A stretch of DNA of 64,000 nt, from contig JADNYJ010000104.1 in the NCBI GenBank assembly GCA_015501075.1, forward strand, positions 79,486 to 143,485, read 5' to 3'. The notes under the pieces are model-generated. The model ran no database searches, was not told the DNA's origin, and was given only the letters and a program-made list of their open reading frames with translations. Both the position numbers and the translations under genes were made by a program. Numbering within the stretch: position 1 is the first letter of the stretch; the number at the start of each line of letters is the position of its first letter. The stretch comes from Gymnopilus junonius. Lineage: Eukaryota > Basidiomycota > Agaricomycetes > Agaricales > Galerinaceae. Positions 1-10,969 of this stretch are shown piece after piece.

Positions 1-1425
1 TGAATTGATAGACCAGCCGAATATGTATTGGCGATGTTGTTCGTTCTATCAAACGACTTAAGAAATGGGACAAACATCATGATAAAGTACTTACAGAACG
101 GATAAGGCTATCAAAAGGAGGATGAATTTTCCTCCACCCTTCCATGGTGATAAGACTTGCGCCACAAGCCCGCCAGTCCCTCCATTTGCGAATGCATCGA
201 CGTAAGCAGGGTCACTGATAGACGTGAGGGCGGCACCCAGTATCTCAACAAAGCAAATAGGGATATAAAGGCCGACGAATGTCATAAAGAATATTTTCTT
301 AGCTGGTATATCAGCCGGCATTTTGCAGTTGTAATCAGCTACGACAGGTCCCCACTGAGAAAGGTGTCAATGGTAGATGCGTAAAGAGTTTTCGTAAGAA
401 CTTACCCCCGTAAAGGATCCAAATACAATTCCACCGAAGCTCAAAATGTCTGAAGACAAGACCAGCCAACGTCCTCATGAGCTATCTCAGTAGATAAGTC
501 AAAACCAGCTTTTGCACCCAGACCCCAAAGAAATAACATGACGACAAAGAGCGGCATCCAGGCGTAACGTTCGTAATAATGAATCATTTCATATCCAATA
601 AAGCAAGGAATTAAACTTAGGACGCCGATGATTACAATTCCTGCAATCAAAGGTAGCGTGCCAGGGTTGACTGATGCCAGGGTCTGACCTCCGAGGATGA
701 CACAGGTGACGGCGAAACCGAGTCTGCGAAAGGATTAGCAGTTTCGATCATGAGAATTACAAAGAACCTACTGAGTAAGAATGTTCAATATCGCATAGAT
801 CGTACCACCAACGTATCCAGAACTAAAGCGAGTAATAACCATTGTTCTTAAGCCAGTCTTAGGACCCAATGTGGCAATGAAAGACGTGAGGGCAGTCCCC
901 ACTGCTCCGAAACAAAGAATGGTGGCAGTAGCATGTCTATTTGAAAAACTTCGTCAATAACGCTTTCAGAGAGGCAGGGAATTCAAAGTTACGGGAGAGT
1001 TAAAGTGAAAAGCTGCTGAGCGAGAACTCCGATCGAAATGGTTGTCAATACCATATTTACCGACCTGAAAACGATGAGCTATGGGCAATTCAAGAGACGT
1101 GACGGCGACCAACCACCACATGAATATGCTAACAGGTCAGATTGGTCAATACAAAATCAATGAAGTAGGGCGTCCATAACGCACTTGTTCCATATGTGAG
1201 TGACGTCTCGCATATCCTCGGGTATCCGTTCCACTCCTCGCGCTTCCACACCAAGCTCGAATAGCTTGAAATGTATGGTCCAAGGAAGCCATATCTAGCG
1301 ACGATAGCGCGTCCAGGCTCGGTGTCTGCAGTCGTGTGCTGGTATGGTCCAGCGCCCTCCTCAGACACCCCTTCGATTGAAGCTTTTTCCTTAATCCCAG
1401 AGTCACTGAAAGATTTATCGACCAT
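1..1425 (-). CDS. NCS1-family nucleobase permease (Fcy2-like), 3' end outside window
   Basis: Membrane symporter of the purine/cytosine (NCS1) type, expected in the plasma membrane. The ATG I favour (1423-1425) gives MVDKSFSDSG, followed by KLFELGVEARGVERIPED, a signature of fungal Fcy-type permeases. Further exons carry SFIATLGPKTGLRTM, RFSSGYVGGTIYAILN, GGQTLASVN, GYEMIHYYERYAW, GAKADILSFGGIVFG (after removing a 56-nt intron at about 465-520) and WGPVVADYNCKMPADIP. The last visible exon reads TNNIANTYSAGLS and runs off the left edge. One apparent single-base loss lies near 1265 (LGPYIS to KLFEL frame change), and the exon joint near 1040-1100 does not close cleanly. The family call is firm. 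The substrate (cytosine, purine or another nucleobase) cannot be read from what is here. Confidence 0.85.
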
Positions 1426-2272
1426 TGGGAACACTCCAGGGAATGTGGGTAAGGCGACAAGGAGGAGGCAGCCTGGGACGAAGAGGCAAGGTGGATACGT
1501 TTTATTTAAAATGAACATTACAGCGCCCACGCGATCCATATCCATTAATAGAACAGATAATTTTGGAACCGATAAGGTCCCCAAGTTCATTCTCCAAAGG
1601 GACGATAATCCGTTCTCAACGCAAGTAGCTATCCAGTCCAAACTTTGAATCAGAGCACACTGAACGTTAGCAATTGGTACCAATGCCTTCAGGCTGAGAA
1701 AAAACGGTAAAAGACGCCATCACGCTGAATATTCGGGTGACAGAATTCAATTTCCAACGCAGCATGTGGTACTCTGCGATGAACAAGTTCATAGCTAACA
1801 ATGCATATATCCCCAAATAGAGTGAATATTCCAAGGGGGCGTTTGAAGGAAATATATCAAGAATTTCGTCCTCTGGTTCAAAGAACAAAGATCTAACTGG
1901 TGTATGTGAGGTATTTCTGTTGCTTCAGCCTTCGGAATAACGCAGTGCGTACCTTTTCCCCCTAGGTCTAATTTTATCAAGTCACACGGATTTCGTTCCA
2001 ATAAATCATCCCTTAGAATCGAATTAACGCGGAGCAATGGACAAGAGGACAAATGAGGAAGTCGACAAAATTGACCGCGAGGGCCAGCGCGAGAAGCTAG
2101 CTATGCGCACTGCTGGTAGTTATATTCTCGAGAAACAGGAATCATGAGTACCACAGGAAAATCTAGATGAGCATCTGCAAGCATGAAAGTTGAAGGAAGA
2201 CAGCATGAACGATCGAGGACGTGCATAAGTTCAAGTTAATGCGGTGAAATACAGTTAAATGTTCAAGCTAAA
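1426..2272. other. Unassigned stretch between permease and kinase relic
   Basis: Minus-strand frames here (about 1667-1888 and 1795-2052) contain hydrophobic pieces such as LYLGIYALLAMNLF but no complete gene with a convincing start and splice pattern. I do not recognise a family. It may be 5' untranslated sequence of the permease or a degraded membrane-protein gene. Confidence 0.3.
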
Positions 2273-3104
2273 CTAATCTGCAATCCAGGGATCCTTGAGT
2301 AATTCTGAGGCAGAAGCTTTATTTTCCTCTGTCAAAGTCCGTCTAAGAAAAGCGAGGAATGTTTCTAACTCCTGGACCGTCATGGCCTTTTTAGCATGTT
2401 CCAGAGAAGATGCAAGGACCAATTCGAGTGTCTCGTTCGGAACATCCCCTTTGGCAGACCCGTACTCATTGAAAAATTCGAGAACACGTGGACCCGAGTC
2501 GGCTAGGAGCGCTTCTGGGGGAGGTCCAAGCAGGGCAACCCTCCGAGCGAGCTGATTTTTCTCAGTAGTCCTTTCAATTGGCACACCTTTCCGGGAGAAA
2601 AAGTGTCGACCAAACATAAGGCCCCATACCTAAATTAATTAACGGCAACGTAAGGGAAGGAAACAACGACCACAAGGACCAGGCAGCCAAACTTCCAGAC
2701 ATCTACGGGTGTGCCCCACGGGATGTGCAAGAAAATCTCTAATGTTCGATAAGGTGGTGGTTGGATGTGTTCTGTATATGAATCCTTCCCCGTACGTGCT
2801 TCACCGAGGTCACACAGAACAGGCCGCGAAGAACAAAAGAACTGACTGAAGATCTCGGCACATCCAAGTAGTAGCAGTGATTCCATAGCCGAGTTTATAG
2901 AGAACTTGATAATTGGAATGAACTGGGTCTCCAATACGGACAGGGTCAAAGGATTGCGTACCATGGCCAGTTCTCTTCGAGCTTTTCTGAGGCAGGGATA
3001 GTAATGAAACCAGTAGCAGGAAATAAGCGTGGAGCAACGGCTGGGGTCCCAGAAACAGAACGAAAGTGGGCAGTAGGGTGTTTAAACCTCTTTAGCAGGT
3101 TCAT
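2273..3104 (-). pseudogene. SRPK-like serine/arginine protein kinase relic lacking the catalytic core
   Basis: The start MNLLKRFKHP (ATG 3102-3104) is followed by the usual fungal SRPK leader (TGFITIPASEKLEE) and, after a frame change, by DPVRIGDPVHSNYQVLYKLG, the glycine-rich-loop region of the N-lobe. Immediately after WMCRDLQ the sequence jumps to LCDLGEARTGKDSYTE, IPWGTPVDVWKFGCL and MFGRHF..RRVALLGPPPE, ending ELLKDPWIAD. These are the activation segment and C-lobe. The VAIK lysine, the alpha-C glutamate and the HRD catalytic loop are absent at about 2830-2870, so over 100 residues are missing compared with the family. A stop-containing frame change also separates the leader from the N-lobe. 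It could not be an active kinase. Gene decay is the simplest reading; an expressed fragment cannot be excluded. Confidence 0.75.
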
Positions 3105-3415
3105 GGTTTTATAAACAACTTAGAATGTTCAACACAACAGCAAGAGTCAGGATTCAGAACAGTCATACCTACCATTACATAATATGTCGGCGCGGGCCGA
3201 TTCCCGAAGGCTCAAGCCACTCTCAGCCGCCCGCCCCCTTGGGCCTTAGAAAAACAGTGATAATCTGAAGTGCATGAGTTCGAGATAAATTGAAGAAGCT
3301 TCAAAGGTAATAGGCCTCAAATTGTATACTACACTTGATAATGCTCTCAATACCCCAATATAGGGCTAATCAAAGCGTCTGAAAGAAGAATGACACGAAT
3401 GTGCCAAGATTCATA
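3105..3415. other. Intergenic, nothing identified
   Basis: Non-coding-looking sequence with a GC-rich patch (3190-3245) amid AT-rich DNA. I see no reading frame worth reporting and no RNA gene. Confidence 0.4.
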
Positions 3416-4035
3416 CAGTGTAATACACCTCCTTGGCACATGATACCTCCTTGGCACAACTGCGATTTCCGAACTTAGTTTTTGCCGGTCAGCCATAAAA
3501 TCTATGTATATGCCTTGATATATACTTAATCTATTGCCATACAAAATTTCAGCTGACAGGATAAAGTTGTCGAGGCAGGACAATGCAATTACCCATCAAA
3601 ATTAGAGAAAATCATCCTTCACAACTTTTTGGACCTAACTTTTTTCATTTTTGAGTGCAGCTTTCAGCCCTGAATTTTAGATTCATGTTTAGGACAGTAC
3701 TGCCTTCGATGTCAGCTAGATTTGACATGAAAAATGCACGGATTGAGGGCAAAATTGGGCATGAAAATATCAGAGCGTGACACGCGCACTCAACGGCGCG
3801 TTGGACCTCGCCTAGTAAATGGCATTGTCACACTGTGCCAAGGACCTGGATTTGTGACAAAAGGCTGCTCTCGACAAATTATCTCTAATTCACCCATAAT
3901 CCATGCAATGGAGTCAATCATTAGCAATTTGATACCTTAGAAGTCCTCATTAAGCTCATATAAATTTTTTGCAGGATTTCTAATAATTGTGTTTTTAATT
4001 TGACGAATAAAAAAGTGCCAAGGAGTGTATACACT
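3416..4035. mobile_element. Tc1/mariner-type miniature inverted-repeat element (MITE-like)
   Basis: The left end (from 3416, preceded by TA at 3414-3415) reads CAGTGTAATACACCTCC, then TTGGCAC. The reverse complement of the right end (4035 leftward, flanked by TA at 4036-4039) reads AGTGTATACACTCC, then TTGGCAC. The ends thus form an imperfect terminal inverted repeat of about 22 bp, with a TA duplication as expected for Tc1/mariner insertions. The core TGCCAAGG or its complement recurs at about 3402, 3432, 3450, 3835 and 4014, so motif copies cluster at the termini. The roughly 620-bp body is AT-rich and has no transposase frame. It would depend on an enzyme encoded elsewhere. The exact right boundary is uncertain by a few bases. 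Confidence 0.6.
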
Positions 4036-4186
4036 TATAAGAAAAAAGATTGAAAATTTTAGATCATCAAAAAAAAATATAAACTCCCTCCACAATACGC
4101 AGAACAAGTAAATACTCATATACAGTTCTAATTATGGTATAATTACCCAATTATTCAACCATTTTATCATTTCAGGCTTGGAGAAT

Positions 4187-6123
4187 TCATTGGTTCAACA
4201 GCGCTTCGGCTGCCTTTCTGGCGTTAGCCTTCATGCTTTCGACTTGCAATTCAAGGTTCCTAATCTTTCGCGAGCTTCGCGGAGTTCGGATTCTAGTCGA
4301 GCATTTTCTTCTTCCAAATCATCATGCTAGAGTAAAGATAATTGGGTGGTCAATGCCTTAACTAATCGAAAAGCAACAACATAATTTACCTTGAATCATT
4401 GTGTTTGAGCGCACAGCGTTTTACTTTCAGGATAGCAGGGGAAGGCGATGGTGCCCAACTCTTCTGCGCAGGCGTAACAGGAGATGGCTCGGAATAGGAT
4501 GGGGTACGGGCAGCGAAGGCGCAAGAGCAGGAGATGGCGCCGATGCGCTGAACGTCCGGGTGGGCTGAATGATAGGCGGCGGTGATTGCGCAGGCGGAGG
4601 AGAAGTGGCGGCACTCCGTTGCGGTCCAGCAACAGTGCTTCCGTCGGCAAGGTTGACAAGTTTGGGCGGTGCAACTTTTCCGTTGAAGAATTCTGATGCA
4701 CTCAAGGAGGGTTCGATTGATGGTGCGGGTGGGTAGATGTCCGACTGGAATGAATCGGCCTAAAATAAAATGGTTAGGATATAAGATGCAGTAATTTGTG
4801 GTGTTATATCTCACTTTGCGTGGGACAATGAAGGCGATGGGTTCAATGGTGGTGCCGTACACTTTGTAAGCACGTGCTATTTCACAATCCGAAACGTTAA
4901 GAGCGCGTCGAGGAAGGAAGCACATTCCACGTTGAGGTTCGGAGGACTTGTGCTCCGAAAGAGCAAACAAAGAGTCTGATTCGTACTCGTAGTAACGAAT
5001 ATTACCGTCTCTAAATTGAGGATGATATCAGCGGAAGGATCAATTGCAGAGGGAAAAGCATACCCCTTTCCAGCTGTGGTCATGATATGAGACATATTTC
5101 TGATGTATGAACATATGTTCACGTACCAAGGAACAAGATATTGTTATCCGTCCAGAACGGCATCACGACACCAGCAGATTGATCCAATGAGGTTGTCTTT
5201 ACGTTGGTAAGACCCCCAGTTTCCCAAATGGCCACCTGGCGATCAGACATCTTGCTAAAACCAGTCGTAGCAATTTTGTCAAGGTCGCCCAACCAGACAA
5301 CGCGAGAACCTTTGATACCACTGTGACCATCATTGGTCCTCACAGCTTCACCGCCCACGCGAGGATCGAAAAGACGTATTTTTTTATCTCTGGAAGTGGT
5401 TGCGAGGAGGGTACCAGTGGGGTTAAACGCGATGCTTTGAATGATATCTCCATGACCACTCAGAACAGATCGTGGATCTTCTGGGTTGGCAAGATCCCAT
5501 AGTTTAACGGTGTACTCTCCAGAAGAGCTGGCGAGAACATTGGAGGCGGTGGGATGGAACAACACCTGCCCGATCTTACGAGGTGATCCATCGATGCGCA
5601 GAACAGGTTCGAAGTCCTGAGGTACCCATCCTTCCTGGCCCCATCCGTCAAACATGGAAGACTCGACCTTCCAGATCATCACCTTTCCGTCCTCGCCACC
5701 TGAAGCAACAATAGAATCGTTATGAGGCGACCAGTCCGTGTCCAGAACCGCAGCAGTGTGACTGCGTGCTAGGGGATAGTATCGGGCAGCTTGTGGGGAA
5801 GGCCTGGGACACCATGAAAGGGTGACGGCAGCGGCAGAATCGCAAATGCACCTCCACCAGATGCGTTCCAGTTAACACTGATATATTGCTATTCGCCATC
5901 ACTATCAGCGGATGCAGGGTATACGTTCGTAATTACGCTCACCCCAGACGCAGATATAAAATTTGTATCCCAAGCACTGTTGGTCACTTTAACATTCTCG
6001 ATGGCATGCTCCTTTTTCGCTGGTTGACCAAGACGTGGCTGGAAGATGGACCTATGATTAGATCGTCAAAAGCCTATCTGGCGGTCGCTCACCGATATTC
6101 GAGGCCCGAACAAAGCGAGACAT
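4187..6123 (-). CDS. CRN1: Coronin (actin-binding WD40 protein)
   Basis: Coronins bind F-actin and Arp2/3 and act at cortical actin patches. The start MSRFVRASNI is the canonical coronin N-terminus, followed after an intron by TNSAWDTNF and WNASGGGAFAILPL. WD40 blades follow: TDWSPHNDSIVASGGEDGKV, LFHPTASNVLASSSGEYTVK, KLWDLANPED, GHGDIIQSIAFNPTGTLLAT, then KGDGNIRYYEYESDSLFALS and FLPRRALNV, the typical C-terminal propeller segment. A proline-rich linker (PPAQSPPPIIQPTRT) leads to a coiled coil (DDLEEENARLESELREARE, then LELQVESMKANARKAAEALL), stop at 4187. At least three single-base losses break the frame: a C run at 5772-5775, near 4500-4530, and an A run at 4266-4268. Otherwise the protein is full length, so the breaks look like consensus errors. 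Divergent from GCV1. Confidence 0.93.
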
Positions 6124-6326
6124 GCCTGGAGAGTATCCGAACGGAATTTAAGTCTAAAGTGAAGAGCGCAAGCTGCAGAGTAGAACTGAGAAACACGGCG
6201 GCGCCTGGATACGAGATGGGCAGAGTCAGGGTCAAGGAATGCTTGTCGGTTAGGGTCATGAATTCAGCTTGGTTGATATTTTTATCCGCCGCTCTCCTGA
6301 CTCCCTCCACCAGTTTGGAGGTCGCC
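6124..6326. promoter_or_regulatory. Divergent promoter between coronin and GCV1
   Basis: Only 203 bp separate the two start codons, which face away from each other, so regulatory sequence for both genes must be shared or overlapping. No strong TATA box is visible on either side, consistent with housekeeping promoters. Confidence 0.55.
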
Positions 6327-8041
6327 ATGGCTGTTCTCCGCGCTCTTTCCGTCCTTAGAGTAGGAAATTCTTTGTTCTTGAGGACTGGCTCCCTCAAGCA
6401 AGTTGTTCGTGGGTATGCACCTCTTCGAAGCAGTAAATTTATCCTTTGAACCCGTAAATCCGCGTCGCTAATCGTGTCCTTTGGACAGTTGAGCGGACTG
6501 TCTCTACGATTTCCATCTCGCTAACAGTGCTAAAATGGTCCCTTTCGCCGGGTACTCAATGCCTCTGTCGTACGGAGACGTTGGCCAAGTGAGGTTTCGC
6601 ACGATGTCTCCCTTATCTTCATTCATTCACCTCGCTCTTGTTAGTGGCAGTCACAGTATGTTCGAAATAAAGTTGTCTGTTCGACGTTGCCATATGGTTC
6701 AGTCAAAGTGAACATTTTCTCTTCTATTCTGAGGGCATGGCATCAACTGATATCCATATTATCCAGCTTCCGCGGAAAGACCGCAACCGAATTTTTGGAG
6801 TGGTTAACCCCATCATCACTTTCTTCTCTCAAGCCTACTCTTCAACCCTTTCTGTTCTGTTAACGAAAAGGGCGGAATTATTGATGACACTATTGTTACC
6901 AAACACGCAGCGGATGCTTTCTATGTGGTCACCAATGCAGGCCGTCGAGAAGAAGACCTGGCTTGGTTTAAGCAAAAGCTGCAGGAGTGAACAACGGGAT
7001 ATCGGCAAACAAGGGCCTGTAGAACATGAAGTACTGGAAAACTGGGGTCTACTAGCACTCCAAGGTATGTGCCTTCATTTCATCCAAATCGACTTGTACT
7101 GATGAATTTTACTCACAGGCCCAGAGGCTGCGTCATACCTGCAGGGCTTAACATCATTCGATCTGCGGCAGCTGACCTTTGGCACGTCGGCTTTCGTTCC
7201 TATAGAAGGATTCAATCTTCACGTCGCGCGTGGGGGATACACTGGTGAAGATGGCTTTGAGGTATACCTGACGTCACCGGGGGCATTCATCGGTGCTTAA
7301 CATATGTTCACGCCTCAGATCTCGGTTCCTCCATCACAGACCATAGAGGTTGCCCAGCTTCTCTCCAAGCCACCGGTTCAACTTATTGGTCTTGGAGCGC
7401 GCGATTCTCTTCGCTTGGAAGCTGGCATGTGCCTTTACGGCAATGATTTGGACGAGACCACCACTCCAGTTGAAGCGGGTCTGTCTTGGGTAATTGGTGA
7501 GTTTCCCTAACATCGTGTCGTGGTCTTATGACAAACGAGGTTCATTCCTAGGAAAGGAACGTAAGGAGAATGGAGGCTTTATTGGAGCCGAAACTGTCCT
7601 GAAACAGCTGAAAGAGGGGCCTACAAGGCGGAGAGTAGGTTTAATCGTGGAAGGTGCCCCAGCGCGTCGTGAGTCAAACCGTGGTTCGTGAGGCCTTGTG
7701 GACAATCCAATTAATCAAAAAAATCTTCAGAGGGTGCCAAAATATACGCTCCACTTGGACATGAAGAACAACTAGGTGAGTTGCATGTATCAACCTGCGC
7801 GCAACCACCTTGTTCTTTACTCAAATTCATTTGTCTCCTTTTCTTCTCTGCTCGGCTCTTTCCAGGGGTCGTTACCTCGGGAATCCCCTCGCCAAGTCTC
7901 GGTAAAAATATTGCCATGGGATATATCAAATCTGGGTGGCATAAGAAAGGAACAGAAGTCGTGGTTGAGGTTCGCAAGCAGCTACGTAAGGCCGTGCTCA
8001 CACCAATGCCGTTCCACAAACCAAATTATTGGAGAGGATGA
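6327..8041 (+). CDS. GCV1: Aminomethyltransferase, glycine cleavage system T-protein, mitochondrial
   Basis: Transfers the methylene group from H-protein-bound aminomethyl to tetrahydrofolate in mitochondria. The start [20 protein letters not shown] is an arginine-rich mitochondrial presequence. T-protein motifs follow: [45 protein letters not shown] sequence, [76 protein letters not shown], ending [11 protein letters not shown] with stop at 8039-8041. Roughly seven introns. The first third is riddled with single-base losses (near 6500, 6645, 6654, 6674, 6688, 6832, 6862, 6988 and 7013), each at a short run of one base. Adding one base each time restores the family sequence with no other damage. 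The later exons are clean. I treat this as a real gene in a poorly resolved stretch. Confidence 0.9.
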
Positions 8042-10382
8042 AAACTTTTTTAATACTTCGCTTCTGTGCTGCCTGTTTACGTCGTTCGTTCTTTCCAGGG
8101 TCATACAACACATTTTTTCTTTTTACATGTTTTCATTTCCCTGTGAAACGTTGTTGGAAGTGTGCTTGACTTCGCATTGTCGCTCTTTTCCTGTGCTCTA
8201 GGCACGGGTTTAAAGATAACCGAAGATCGCGATGACTTCCGAATGTGACTTGTGATTAGATGTTAGATGGATTTCAGAGCTGTGCACTTCCTTCCTATCG
8301 GCGAGAGCCGATGGCAGGAAAGTCGTGCACATCTCAGCATATTGATCAATGTTGTAAGTGGCAGTATAAATTGATTCTTGAAATCTTTCAAAGGCGCATT
8401 TTGAGCCCAAAACCTCACCAGAACTCACAGCTTTCTTCACTGCCTCTTCAGTAATAGCTGTTATTTCGCAGAGATCATTTCTTTATCGACAGATAGTTTG
8501 CCACGCTAGACACCGATCTGGGCACCGCGACTAAAATGTCCTCTTTCTCATGTGGAGCATCATTCAACAAGGTTTGACCTCGCAATGCAAGTTCCTTGCC
8601 TGACGGATGGAAGCGGTTCAGGTCGAGATCCTATCCTGATTTTGAAATTCATTCTGGATGCCATTAGTGAACGCGCTTGGCTCTCGGAAGGAGACGGTGA
8701 CGGTCGACAATCGCAAAATTCTTACTGCGTGTGTATTCATCCGTTACCCATTGTCATTTATCAAAATTATCGTCTGATAACGTTCATTTGACACCCGAAT
8801 AAGCCTGGAAGGCTGGAACTTTGCACGATTGAATTGCCTACTGTATTCGATCAGCCAGAGAGTACGGGAGATCTTTCGACGACGAGGTTTGCGCCGCGGA
8901 TGCCGACAACGAAGCACCTGTGCCTTTTCCATTTATTCAATTGATGCCGCTTATAGCTTCTAAATTTGCATCGACAATGCGGACACTATCTCACATAACA
9001 TCTTCTCTGTGCGGAGGCTGGGAAAAAAAAGAGCGAGGGCTTGGCCCGGATTCGGTGAATGGTTTTCTAATGAATGTAATTTTAGTGGACCGCGGAACTT
9101 TTCCGCATAAGTTCAGCGACATCGGAGCAAGTATTTTCTGGATCTCTTCAATACTTATGTATGTTCCAGTCGTGTTTTTCGGGAAATGGATTGGTTTAAC
9201 GTATGTTCTCTCTTCATCATTTCTGTGCATGCTCTACAGGCGCGGTGCGAAGATGTCATCAATGTATTCTTCACTTTATTTTCCCAACGAATCCTTACTT
9301 CGAAGTCTAGAGACACAGCTTCCGGGTCACAAAATCAGTGTGAGTCGGATCATCTACACAGCTATCGAAGTCTGGGAAGTAGCTGCCAGTCTCTGTCAGT
9401 TCTTCATCGTCTAATTGGCTATTGGATGTCGTTATGTACTGAACGAACATCTGCTATGATAGATCTCGGAGCGGCGAACTACGAGGTAAGAAAACAAATG
9501 AAATGGGCCCATACTTAGTCTCGAGCTTAAACCTTTGGACGAGTGCACGGATATATTGGATTATGAAGATAGTTGGGAAGTTTTATGCATAACAATATCC
9601 TTGCCCTCATGTGTTCGAACCGAAATGCTGTTCGCAAAGCACACATTGCGTCTGTTTTCCCCTCCTATTGGGCTACTTATAGAGTTATCTAGTCTAGTCA
9701 GACCGTGAACAGAGCTGTAAAGGGATTCTTTTCTGAAATAGCTTCTTTAATTTGAATTTAAACATTAGAGAATAAAAGGTCTGGACTGGGTTACTTAAAA
9801 TATGCTAGATAGTAGGCTTCCATACTGATTTACGTACCTGCCCATGCCAGCAGCTAAAGTTTTTTTATGTAGAACATTTCCGCTTGCGATTCACTAATCT
9901 ACTTAGGCTGTTCGACCTACGCATGCGTTTAAACGCAGTTCAGCTGTAGCAGGTTCTTGTAAAATGATCTCTTGTTGTTAAGTCTGTGCCCTTAATTCTT
10001 TGATATGATTCTGAGAGCAGTAGAGACAGCTCTGCATTCACAGAGGCTCTTAAACCCAATGACGGAGAATCGGCGTTACAAGAATCATGGTACAGTGCTC
10101 AGTCTCGTAAAAGCCGATGAATGCAGGTGAAAACAGCTTGACATGTGAGGGAACCATATAGACAAATAGGGAGCAGTTCTAAAAATACTGCGTGTAGCCG
10201 CGGCGAAATAACAGACAGTGAGAAATCAATGGTATTCGACCCACTCTTTGCGGCGTTCGACATTCAAATTGACAGTCCTCAACGCCCATCACGTGCTCGG
10301 GTATCAATTAATAAATTTACGTTGAATTGATTTCGACCAGAAAGCTATGAGTATAACAAGAATTTGGAAATATTCGATAAGT
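8042..10382. other. Unassigned region with uncertain reading frames
   Basis: Several frames of 60-165 codons occur. On the plus strand, 8920-9414 has a hydrophobic patch FWISSILMYVPVVFFG, and 9186-9518 ends in AMIDLGAANYE before a GT donor-like site. On the minus strand, 8210-8440 contains FERFQESIYTATYNIDQYAEM. They do not join into a family I recognise, and they could be parts of a gene broken by indels like its left neighbour. From about 9540 to 10380 the sequence is AT-rich and looks non-coding. Confidence 0.3.
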
Positions 10383-10390
10383 TATAAAAG
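10383..10390 (+). promoter_or_regulatory. TATA box of hydrophobin 1
   Basis: TATAAAAG lies 83 bp upstream of the ATG at 10473, the normal distance for a strongly expressed fungal structural gene. Confidence 0.7.
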
Positions 10391-10472
10391 GAGGGAGACT
10401 TTGTGCTTGGATCTTCAGTCGAACTCCAGTTCTACTATCCCATTAGCCACCAAATCTCAAAGAAAGCTCAGG

Positions 10473-10969
10473 ATGTTCGCTCGTGCTGCTTCTGTCTTTG
10501 TGTTAGCGCTTCCCCTCCTTGCGGCTGCCAATGCTATCCCCCGAAACAACGGTGATCAATGCACCACCGGATCTCTTCAGTGCTGCAGTTCTGCGCAAAG
10601 CGTGAGCCATATTTTAAGCACACGCCAATGTTACTGACGACTCCCTGTAGGCGTCGTCCTCTGTCGTCAGCGTTTTGCTCGGCCTTTTGGGAATTGATGT
10701 TGGATCGGTCACTGGCCTAGTTGGCGGTAAGTAAAAACTACACGACGTCAGGGACAGACCTTACAAGGTTGGTATCTTTATAGTTACTTGCTCCCCAGTC
10801 ACCGTTGTTGGTGCATCCGGGACGTCCTGCTCTGAGCAACCGGTCTGCTGCACCGATAACTCCTTCGTAAGTTGCATTTCTTTTGTGGATTAGCATAACA
10901 CAATAAGATTAATTTGTACAGAATGGGGTCATTGCTCTCGGTTGCTCCCCCGTCAACGTCAATGTTTAA
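10473..10969 (+). CDS. Class I hydrophobin 1
   Basis: Small secreted amphipathic protein that self-assembles on hyphal walls and at air-water interfaces. Exons are 10473-10601, 10651-10726, 10784-10866 and 10922-10969, all with GT..AG introns, giving 111 residues. The signal peptide is MFARAASVFVLALPLLAAAN. The eight-cysteine pattern is complete: C then CC in DQCTTGSLQCC, C in VTCSPVTVV, C in [11 protein letters not shown] with the second CC pair, and the last in GCSPVNVNV. Loop sizes are those of class I. The ending NGV(I/V)ALGCSP is typical of Agaricomycetes. It is first in a tandem trio with the genes at 12568 and 14092, and shares exon phases and exon 3/4 lengths with both. Confidence 0.96.

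Noticed and set aside
465..520. Frameshift in the permease after GLGAKAG
   Set aside because: Removing a 56-nt GT..AG intron restores GAKADILSFGG exactly, so this is splicing, not a break.
1271..1648. 125-codon plus-strand frame
   Set aside because: Antisense to the first permease exon, whose NCS1 motifs are clear.
5886..6449. 187-codon plus-strand frame over the coronin start
   Set aside because: Antisense shadow of coronin exons 1-2 and the GCV1 start; no domain, while the minus-strand frames match coronin residue by residue.
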